Assembly (NCBI RefSeq): GCF_023008165.1
Contig: NZ_JAKQZA010000003.1
Location: 124,001 to 188,000, forward strand
Origin: Kordiimonas laminariae
GTDB lineage: Bacteria > Pseudomonadota > Alphaproteobacteria > Sphingomonadales > Kordiimonadaceae
DNA: 64,000 nucleotides
Direction: 5' to 3'
The notes beneath the pieces were generated by a model. It saw nothing but the letters and a program-made list of their open reading frames with translations, searched no databases and was not told where the DNA came from. This document shows positions 1 to 5,952 of the stretch, piece by piece. Position numbers and translations under genes: made by a program. Within the stretch, counting starts at the first letter, position 1. Every line of letters begins with the position of its first letter.

Positions 1-290
1 CTGGTAGGGGCAACAAAAGGGGCCGTGGCTTCAGCTGTTCGGGTTTCAGCTAGTAAAAGCCCAGTACCCGTCGCCAGTAAACCACTACCAGCAGGCTCAA
101 ACTGAGCAGGTATTGCTTGCGGTGCGGTATTATCCTGTCCTGTTTCACTGGTCTCTGGGAAGCGGCTCGCAAAGGTATGAGCAACTGTTTGAGGGCGCAG
201 AGAAGGGTTCGTACCTCGCACAGGAGTACGTTCAAACCTTGTAGGCTCAGTCACAACACGCGACTGGCTAGCAAAAGCTGCATCTGCCAT
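1..290 (-). CDS. Partial hypothetical protein, N-terminal part only
   Basis: An open frame runs from an ATG at 290 to the window edge, giving 96 residues with no stop. It is rich in Ala, Thr, Pro and Glu and has no predicted membrane segment. It begins MADAAFASQSRVV and matches no family I recognise. An in-frame stop lies seven codons upstream of the ATG, so this is the only start in that stretch. No clear Shine-Dalgarno site is visible. Composition is like the neighbouring genes, which supports coding, but low complexity and the missing C-terminus leave real doubt. It is divergent from the gene at 487. Confidence 0.45.
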   Translation of the reverse strand, partial: MADAAFASQSRVVTEPTRFERTPVRGTNPSLRPQTVAHTFASRFPETSETGQDNTAPQAIPAQFEPAGSGLLATGTGLLLAETRTAEATAPFVAPT

Positions 291-486
291 ATTGGCACCC
301 GTAAATTTTCACCCACAGCTATTTTACCCTCAAGCTATACCTTTTGGCAACTTTTTGAGCAGAATGGGCCTAGCATGGGCGTTTTTCTTGTGCTAGGTCT
401 CGCTGTTGAGCGAATGTGTAGCTGCTTCCTGGGGGAGGAGAGACACTCGAAATAAGATAAGAGTAAAAGAAAAGCGAATTTGTACA

Positions 487-1272
487 ATGGATAACACCAC
501 ACTCGCCATCTATATTCATGAACTCCGTAATCAGTGTCTTCATGCACAGGCGTCTTTCAACCTGTTCAACCAGTCTGTTCAAGCGGGTCAGGGTCAAGGC
601 ATTCTTTATTCAGCCCAAATGATTTTGATGCCAACAAGCCAGATTGCTTCTCTTTTATGGCCAACACGTGCTCGCGCACGTCACCGCGGTGAAGCACTAC
701 GTAAGGTTCTTCAGCTTGATGATAAGCACCCTCTCAATGACCGTCGCCTCTCGGAAGTATGGGAGCGCTCAGACGAGAAAACGGAAGAATGGATTGCCAA
801 TACAAAAGGTAAGCAGATCGCCTTCGACCTAGTAGGTGATCCAAAAGTACTTGGTGATGGCACCAGCACAGAAGAAACAATCTATCGCGGCTATAACCCA
901 GACACCCGTATTTTCACATACCGTGGTGTTTCCTTTAACCTGCCAGCAGTTGCTAATGCACTGACAGATGTAGCAGGCCGCGTAAATGCTGTTTACCGCC
1001 AAATGTTCCCGGAACAAGCAAAGGCAGACGATGAAGCACGTGCACGTGCTGAAGAAGCGCAAAAACAAGCGATAGCTGAACAGCAAAAAGCAATGGAAGC
1101 TGCTGAAGCAGCAAAAACAGAAACTGAGCAACCAGCTGACAAGAAAAAAGCGCCTGCTAAAAAAGCAGCTCCAAAAAAGGCAGCTGAGAAAAAAGCGCCA
1201 GCGAAGAAAAAGGCTCCTGCTAAAAAGCCTGCAGCTAAAAAAGCAGCTCCAAAAAAGGCAGCCTCAAAATAG
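487..1272 (+). CDS. Hypothetical protein with a histone H1-like Lys/Ala/Pro tail
   Basis: This 261-residue protein has two parts. Residues 1 to about 180 look like a folded, mostly helical domain of unknown family (starts MDNTTLAIYIHELRNQCLHA). Residues about 180-215 are a charged Glu/Ala/Gln-rich helix. The last 45 or so residues are a basic tail of AKKAAPKK-type repeats, like histone H1 and the bacterial H1-like proteins. Such tails usually bind DNA or polyanions, so nucleoid or polymer-granule association is possible but is only inference. The frame is open 27 codons further upstream, but the ATG at 487 is preferred because the upstream residues lack domain character. The Shine-Dalgarno site is weak. 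No family name can be given for the N-terminal domain. Confidence 0.85.
   Translation: MDNTTLAIYIHELRNQCLHAQASFNLFNQSVQAGQGQGILYSAQMILMPTSQIASLLWPTRARARHRGEALRKVLQLDDKHPLNDRRLSEVWERSDEKTEEWIANTKGKQIAFDLVGDPKVLGDGTSTEETIYRGYNPDTRIFTYRGVSFNLPAVANALTDVAGRVNAVYRQMFPEQAKADDEARARAEEAQKQAIAEQQKAMEAAEAAKTETEQPADKKKAPAKKAAPKKAAEKKAPAKKKAPAKKPAAKKAAPKKAASK
1156..1262 (+). repeat. Two copies of a 29-bp repeat coding the basic tail
   Basis: The segments 1156-1184 and 1234-1262 are identical over 29 bp and lie 78 bp apart. They code AKKAAPKKAA in the tail of the H1-like protein. Shorter relatives of the same unit fill the space between them. Such repeats expand and contract easily, so tail length may vary between strains. 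Confidence 0.8.
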
Positions 1273-1367
1273 CCAGATTAATCTTCTATTCAGGGCAGAT
1301 ATGATATCTGCCTTGAATGAGTTTTAGCTACCTAGGTAACTGGTTTAGAAGAATAACGGATAGTATA

Positions 1368-1718
1368 ATGAAGAACTGGATCGCTACATTTGTTATTGCA
1401 ACAGCTATGAGCACATCAGCACTTTCAGCTGATTGCGGTGAACCACCAATGGACAGGCCAACTATTCCGGATGGGGCCACCGCAACTCAGGCATCTATTC
1501 GTGCAGCCCGAGATTCTGTAATTGCTTACTCTACAAAAGTTGATACCTACCTTCAGTGTATGGATAGGCGAGCAACAAATGTTGTCCCATATCTTACCAA
1601 AGATCAAAAGGTACGTTGGGATGAAGATCTGGCAAGCATCCATGAAAAACGCCGCGACCTTCAAACTAAAATGAATGAAGCAATTCGTGCTTACAGGAAC
1701 GCTATTCGAAAGAAATAG
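1368..1718 (+). CDS. Small secreted hypothetical protein
   Basis: This is a 116-residue protein starting MKNWIATFVIATAMSTSALSA, a typical Sec signal peptide with AXA-like cleavage before DCGEPP. The mature part is about 95 residues, contains two cysteines (in ADCGEP and YLQCMDR) that could form a disulfide, and ends in a charged helix (EKRRDLQTKMNEAIRAYRNA). The frame is open from 1317, but the ATG at 1368 places the signal peptide at the N-terminus. No family is recognised. It is followed by a good terminator at 1742-1767, so it is probably transcribed alone or with the preceding gene. A periplasmic or extracellular location is inferred. Confidence 0.75.
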   Translation: MKNWIATFVIATAMSTSALSADCGEPPMDRPTIPDGATATQASIRAARDSVIAYSTKVDTYLQCMDRRATNVVPYLTKDQKVRWDEDLASIHEKRRDLQTKMNEAIRAYRNAIRKK

Positions 1719-1741
1719 ACAGTTAATTATGCGATTAATTT

Positions 1742-1767
1742 AAAGGACCTTATGGGTCCTTTTTTTT
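1742..1767 (+). terminator. Rho-independent terminator
   Basis: The stem AAAGGACC / GGTCCTTT with a 5-nt loop is followed by a run of T. It ends transcription of the small secreted protein gene. Confidence 0.85.
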
Positions 1768-1790
1768 GCTTCTAGATATACTCTCGCCCC

Positions 1791-1812
1791 AATTAGACTA
1801 AATAGTCTAATT
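1791..1812. promoter_or_regulatory. Perfect 10-bp palindrome upstream of the acyl-CoA dehydrogenase
   Basis: The arms AATTAGACTA and TAGTCTAATT are exact reverse complements separated by AA. The dyad lies 65 bp before the GTG start at 1877 and has no T-run, so it looks like a protein-binding operator rather than a terminator. A TetR-type fatty-acid regulator would suit the target gene, but the binder is unknown. Confidence 0.6.
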
Positions 1813-1876
1813 TATTTGACTCTTCCCCCTGAGCGCCCCATCTTTCTTCACAAGAGGAAATAAAGGGAGAAAACCA

Positions 1877-3016
1877 GTGTTAGCAAAGCGCGCTGTGTAT
1901 GACGAAGAACACCATATTTTCAGAGATGCGGTTCGAAAATTCTACGAAACAGAAGCAACTCCGCATGCAGAAGAATGGTCAAAGGCCGGGCAAGTGCCAC
2001 GCACATTCTGGAACAGAGCTGGTGAAGCAGGCATTCTTTGCCCTCAATTACCTGAAGAATATGGCGGTGTCGGCGGTGATTACCGTTTGAACTGTATTAT
2101 CAATGAAGAACAAGCCTATTGCCGGGCTGGAGGTGCAGCTTTAGCGGTACATTCAGATATTGTAGCACCTTATTTACTCGAATACGGATCCGATGATTTG
2201 AAAGAACGTATTCTGCCCAAAATGGCAACAGGGAAGATGGTAGGTGCTATCGCCATGACGGAACCAGGCACAGGCTCTGACTTACAAGGCATGAAAACCA
2301 CCGCCAAGATGGACGGCAATCATTATGTTGTAAATGGTTCCAAGACTTTCATCTCCAACGGACAAAACTGTGATTTTGTGATTGTTGCCTGCAAAACAGA
2401 TTCGAACGCTGGTGCACACGGAGTGAGCCTGATTGTTGTCGAAGCAGATCGCGAAGGGTTCCGTAGAGGGCGAAATCTGGATAAAATTGGTCAGCACTCA
2501 TCTGATACATCAGAGTTGTTTTTTGATGAAGTACGTGTACCTGCTACTAACCTTATTGGTCAGGAAAACGCAGGCTTTATGTACCTTATGCAGCAACTGC
2601 CACAAGAACGGCTATCTATTGCTGTTATCGCAATGGCTGGGGCACAGCGCGCTTTTGATATTACCTTGGACTATGTAAAACAACGTGAAGCTTTTGGTAA
2701 GCCGATCATGGCATTCCAGAACACCCGCTTTAAAATGGCCGAAATGAAAACTGAGCTGGAAGTGGGCTGGGCCTTCCTGGACCAGTGCTTGAGCCGCCAT
2801 ATAAAAGGGGAACTGGATGCGCAAGGTGGCGCGATGTCCAAACTTTGGACTACAGAAATGCAAGGCCGCGTGGTAGACCAGTGTCTCCAGCTTCATGGTG
2901 GATATGGCTTTATGTCTGAATATGAAATCGCACATCATTTCACTGATTCCCGTGTACAGCGTATTTACGGCGGTACATCTGAAATCATGAAAGAACTGAT
3001 TGGAAGGACACTGTAA
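1877..3016 (+). CDS. Acyl-CoA dehydrogenase, long-chain (LCAD) type
   Basis: This 379-residue FAD enzyme catalyses the first alpha-beta oxidation of acyl-CoA thioesters and passes electrons to ETF, which is encoded at 37003-38676. The flavin-contact motif AIAMTEPGTGSDLQG is near residue 135. The site that is catalytic Glu in medium- and short-chain enzymes reads YGGTSEI here. The LCAD/isovaleryl type instead uses the Glu in LPQERLSI near residue 242, and that Glu is present together with the LCAD-like ending GTSEIMKELIGRTL. Full family length. The GTG start at 1877 is chosen because AAGGGAGA precedes it by 7 nt. The palindrome at 1791-1812 probably controls it. Confidence 0.93.
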   Translation: MLAKRAVYDEEHHIFRDAVRKFYETEATPHAEEWSKAGQVPRTFWNRAGEAGILCPQLPEEYGGVGGDYRLNCIINEEQAYCRAGGAALAVHSDIVAPYLLEYGSDDLKERILPKMATGKMVGAIAMTEPGTGSDLQGMKTTAKMDGNHYVVNGSKTFISNGQNCDFVIVACKTDSNAGAHGVSLIVVEADREGFRRGRNLDKIGQHSSDTSELFFDEVRVPATNLIGQENAGFMYLMQQLPQERLSIAVIAMAGAQRAFDITLDYVKQREAFGKPIMAFQNTRFKMAEMKTELEVGWAFLDQCLSRHIKGELDAQGGAMSKLWTTEMQGRVVDQCLQLHGGYGFMSEYEIAHHFTDSRVQRIYGGTSEIMKELIGRTL

Positions 3017-3097
3017 GGCTTTTTGTCTCAGATATTTGCGTGACGTCCTTCTTCATGCTAGAGGGGCGTCATATTCTAAATTGATGAGGCATTTAAA

Positions 3098-3277
3098 ATG
3101 GCACTTCAAAAAGTAACTCTACAGGCAAAACTTAAGCGCGGTACTTTTTACTGGGTTGCTGAAGTTGAAGCCGCTTCTGAGGAAGAAGCCGTAGTTGCTG
3201 CAGAAAATCTATTCCTTGCGGAAATGGAAAATGCACACGAATGGGAATTCAGCGACTATAACGTAGAAAACGCATAA
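3098..3277 (+). CDS. Small hypothetical protein, 59 residues
   Basis: A short frame starts MALQKVTLQAKLKRGTFYWV and ends EFSDYNVENA. It is acidic, with a predicted beta-beta-alpha character: two strands (VTLQAKL, FYWVAEVEA) and a helix rich in Ala/Glu. Codon use matches the neighbours, the frame begins with ATG after a GAGG element, and it ends just before a strong terminator at 3283, all of which support a real gene. The pattern of 'VAEVEAASEEEAVVAAENLF' resembles small proteins that bind nothing known to me, so no function is assigned. Confidence 0.75.
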   Translation: MALQKVTLQAKLKRGTFYWVAEVEAASEEEAVVAAENLFLAEMENAHEWEFSDYNVENA

Positions 3278-3282
3278 GTTTG

Positions 3283-3317
3283 AAAAAGCTGCCATCCCTA
3301 TGATTGGCAGCTTTTTT
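3283..3317. terminator. Bidirectional terminator embedded in a coding end
   Basis: The stem AAAAAGCTGCCA / TGGCAGCTTTTT with T-runs on both strands serves the 59-residue gene and the convergent SRPBCC gene. The last codons and stop of the SRPBCC gene (3298-3300) lie inside the hairpin. Confidence 0.85.
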
Positions 3318-3876
3318 GTTGTGCATCTTTACCTGCTGTCCAGCGCTCCAGCGCATTAATAGAAACATCCATACGCTTTTCTTGAGCATCACTTTCCCGG
3401 AAAAACCAAAAACGGTCTTCATACGCATTAGGCCTGATAACATCGCGGATCATAACCTTGGTTTCGCATGGCCCTAACGGTTCAAGTTCTACGCTCCACC
3501 AGCGTATCTCATGGTCCGCTTCCTGACGGGTTTTAAAAACACGTTCTTGCAACAGTTCGGTTGTTTCTTCCCATGCACGCCAACGACGGTATACTCGCTG
3601 CCAATAAAGCATTCTAGAACGCCCCTCCTCTATAGAAAGTCCATTCACCAGTGTCAGTTCACCCTGCCAGCGCACTCTATTTTCGTTATCTGAAACAAAC
3701 TGCCAAACCTCTGAAACGGGAGCATTAATTACCCGTTCCCGCTTAAACTCAAAAGCACCGTCATATACCACGTAGCCATGGTAAAAAACGCTCACAACAA
3801 GTGCTGTGATAAACGCAGCCACGCCTTTATGGTAAAGATTCCAGTCCTTAAATCTGTCGCGATACTTACGAGCCAT
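3298..3876 (-). CDS. Membrane-anchored SRPBCC-fold protein
   Basis: This 192-residue protein has one membrane segment near residues 16-38 (GVAAFITALVVSVFYHGYVV). A START-like/SRPBCC domain follows: it begins FKRERVINAPVSEVWQFVSD, the usual first strand and helix of polyketide cyclase-like proteins, and continues to about residue 165. Such folds bind hydrophobic ligands, and the ligand here is unknown. The topology suggests a periplasmic ligand-binding domain tethered to the inner membrane. It is convergent with the 59-residue gene and divergent from the MAPEG gene at 4003. Confidence 0.8.
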   Translation of the reverse strand: MARKYRDRFKDWNLYHKGVAAFITALVVSVFYHGYVVYDGAFEFKRERVINAPVSEVWQFVSDNENRVRWQGELTLVNGLSIEEGRSRMLYWQRVYRRWRAWEETTELLQERVFKTRQEADHEIRWWSVELEPLGPCETKVMIRDVIRPNAYEDRFWFFRESDAQEKRMDVSINALERWTAGKDAQQKSCQS

Positions 3877-4002
3877 ACTTCCTGCCTTTTATCTTGCCTC
3901 TACCTGCTTGACGTCTACTTCATTAGCTAGCAGTGTGTCGCTGGGAGAGGAACTAATAGCGTATACTATAACATTTATCGCTTGAATAGAGGGGAGCAAC
4001 AA

Positions 4003-4392
4003 ATGCCAATCACACTTATTTCAGCAAGCCTTATCGGCCTGCTACTCATCTACCTATCTTGGGGTGTAGTAAAAGAACGCCAACGCACTAAAGTCAGCAT
4101 CGGAGATGGTGGCGATGACCGACTACACCATGCGATCCGCGCGCATTCCAATTTAATAGAATATGCCCCGATAACCCTCATTCTTTTTGGCTTATTGGAA
4201 TCAAACGGAGCGAATCACTGGCTAATGCTTGCTTTTGCAACATTTTTTGTTGTTGGTCGTTATATGCATGGTGTTACTTTTGGAAAATTTGAAGGTCGCA
4301 ACCCATTTCGTTTTTATGGTACACTATTCACATGGCTAACAATTTTATTTGCCTCAATTACCGGTGTCTTAATGGCATTGCACGTTATCTAA
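4003..4392 (+). CDS. MAPEG family membrane protein
   Basis: This 129-residue protein has four hydrophobic helices and the MAPEG signature near residues 45-60 (AIRAHSNLIEYAPITLIL). MAPEG proteins include microsomal glutathione transferases and eicosanoid synthases. Bacterial members are usually of unknown substrate. The ATG at 4003 is preferred over one seven codons upstream because GAGGGGAG lies at the correct distance before it. It is convergent with the TetR gene. Confidence 0.9.
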   Translation: MPITLISASLIGLLLIYLSWGVVKERQRTKVSIGDGGDDRLHHAIRAHSNLIEYAPITLILFGLLESNGANHWLMLAFATFFVVGRYMHGVTFGKFEGRNPFRFYGTLFTWLTILFASITGVLMALHVI

Positions 4393-4399
4393 ACATTAT

Positions 4400-4425
4400 T
4401 AAGGCGGCCTAACGGTCGCCTTTCA
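4400..4425. terminator. Probable bidirectional terminator hairpin
   Basis: AAGGCGGCC and GGTCGCCTTT pair around TAAC with one wobble. The hairpin overlaps the stop codon of the TetR gene (4409-4411) and lies just after the MAPEG stop. T-runs are short, so strength is uncertain. Confidence 0.5.
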
Positions 4426-5062
4426 TTTGCTCTGTTACAGGCAGAATCAACAAGTTCGCAAACCAATCCCGGAAGCCTGTTTTGGCTTCTACCTCAGAAA
4501 GTCCCAGCTGCTCTTTCAAAAAATCTCCCGCGATTCCATCACCAACTGCTGTAAGCGCGGATAACATCACTGTATAACGCGCTCTCTGCCGAGCAACTTT
4601 CCAGCCTTCTTCACTATCATCGCCGTTTTCGGAGATAACGAAAGCTGCAATCTCTTCGACAAGACGATCAAATAGCTTGCGCATTCTTCCGTCTTCATCC
4701 TTTGGCAAGTTCCCTTTCAACATCATCCAGGCTAGAAGCCGCGCGTGCCCACCATCAGACAACGTTTCAAATACATTCATCAAAATCGTATTTTCAGTTA
4801 CCTGATCTTTACGGGTTTTATAAATGGCAAGGATATCTTCCAGAAGACGTGCGGCCATACTCTCAATAAGTGCTGCTCTTACCCCCTCTGCGCTGCCAAA
4901 ATGGTGAAGAACCGTGGAATGGGCAACTCCCGCAACACCGGCCACTTCTTTTACCTGCAATCCTTCAGGACCTGCATCCTGCAGTCTTTCTTTGGCAGCA
5001 TTCAGGATCAGAGCCTTTGCTTCTTCAGGTGTTCGACGGATACGTTTCTTCACAGTAGCCAT
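4409..5062 (-). CDS. TetR/AcrR family transcriptional regulator
   Basis: This 217-residue protein has an N-terminal TetR DNA-binding domain, residues about 12-60 (EEAKALILNAAKERL then VKEVAGVAGVAHSTVLHHFGSAEGV, the helix-turn-helix). A ligand-binding helical domain fills the rest. It is divergent from the COQ4 gene, and the shared 92-bp spacer holds a 10-bp inverted repeat (5085-5110), the expected position for an operator of an autoregulated TetR repressor. The effector is unknown. A lipid or quinone-related ligand would fit the neighbour but is inference. Confidence 0.92.
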   Translation of the reverse strand: MATVKKRIRRTPEEAKALILNAAKERLQDAGPEGLQVKEVAGVAGVAHSTVLHHFGSAEGVRAALIESMAARLLEDILAIYKTRKDQVTENTILMNVFETLSDGGHARLLAWMMLKGNLPKDEDGRMRKLFDRLVEEIAAFVISENGDDSEEGWKVARQRARYTVMLSALTAVGDGIAGDFLKEQLGLSEVEAKTGFRDWFANLLILPVTEQMKGDR

Positions 5063-5084
5063 AAATTCTATCTCTAAACTTTTT

Positions 5085-5110
5085 CACTATTGACATTTTT
5101 GTCGATAGTG
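5085..5110. promoter_or_regulatory. Inverted repeat between tetR and the COQ4 gene, probable TetR operator
   Basis: The arms CACTATTGAC and GTCGATAGTG match as inverted repeats with one mismatch and a 6-nt spacer. TTGACA at 5090-5095 inside it resembles a -35 element for the rightward COQ4 gene, so bound repressor would block that promoter. Confidence 0.6.
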
Positions 5111-5154
5111 TTATTTTTATCCTTAAGGTTAAGCATACGCGAGGAAGCAGAAGC

Positions 5155-5910
5155 ATGTCGAGCCATACGGAAGAAATCAAATATACTCCGCAACCACGTC
5201 GCTGGGGCGATGCATGGCGTGCGCTTAAGCAGTTGATGGAAACACCAGAAGATACCACGCAAGTTTTCAAGATCATGAAAGCGCTGGCAGGCAATTCCCT
5301 GTTCAATGAATTCAAACGCTTCCGCAAAACAGATTTCGGCGCAAAAGTGTTAGAAGAACGAATCAATCTTTTTGATACACTTACCAACCGCGATTATCTA
5401 TCCAAGCTTCCAGAAGGCACTCTTGGTAAAACATACTATGATTTCTGCCAGCGCGAAGGCATTTCTCCTGAAGGCCTTATTGAAGCCAGCGCGGAGGAGT
5501 ATGAAGGTTTTGAAGATAAAAACCTCGAGTTTTATGCAAACCGCACGCGTGAAAGTCATGATCTTTGGCATGTGGTAAGCGGTTATGGTCGTGATGGGCT
5601 TGGTGAAGTATGCGTTGTTGCCTTCTCTTATGCACAGACCAAAAGCTTAGGCTTTGCGGCCATTGCGGTTATGGGCGCTCACAAGTTTAAAAGCGATTTT
5701 CAGGACGCAAATATCTGGAGCACTATGTGGCAGGCCTATATGAACGGCCGCAAGGCTGCATGGTTGCCGGGCGTAAATTGGGAAGCCCTTATGGATAAAC
5801 CACTTGAAGAAGTTAGGGAATTTCTGAACATCAGGACACCCCAGAAATACCAAAAACTGGATCATGTGATTGCTGGCACCCGACCAGAGGTATTAGCGAC
5901 ACAAGCATAA
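5155..5910 (+). CDS. COQ4 family ubiquinone biosynthesis protein
   Basis: This 251-residue protein has the COQ4 signature HDxxHx11E: HDLWHVVSGYGRDGLGE near residues 137-153, with Arg two residues before the first His. In eukaryotes COQ4 is a metal-binding protein of the coenzyme Q complex, implicated in C1 decarboxylation/hydroxylation of the quinone ring. Bacterial homologues may act similarly. The length fits the family. It is divergent from the TetR gene with an operator-like repeat between. A second quinone gene, Coq7, lies at 29810. A terminator follows at 5921. Confidence 0.9.
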   Translation: MSSHTEEIKYTPQPRRWGDAWRALKQLMETPEDTTQVFKIMKALAGNSLFNEFKRFRKTDFGAKVLEERINLFDTLTNRDYLSKLPEGTLGKTYYDFCQREGISPEGLIEASAEEYEGFEDKNLEFYANRTRESHDLWHVVSGYGRDGLGEVCVVAFSYAQTKSLGFAAIAVMGAHKFKSDFQDANIWSTMWQAYMNGRKAAWLPGVNWEALMDKPLEEVREFLNIRTPQKYQKLDHVIAGTRPEVLATQA

Positions 5911-5920
5911 AGACAAAAGG

Positions 5921-5950
5921 AAAAAGCCCCACCATTTGGCGGGGCTTTTC
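5921..5950. terminator. Bidirectional terminator
   Basis: AAAAGCCCC and GGGGCTTTT pair, with an inner CC/GG pair around ATTT. It serves the convergent COQ4 gene and AceE-like gene. Confidence 0.85.
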
Positions 5951-5952
5951 TT

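Noticed and set aside
406-486. 27-codon upstream extension of the H1-like protein
   Set aside because: The added residues do not fit the domain, and no clear ribosome site was found for them.
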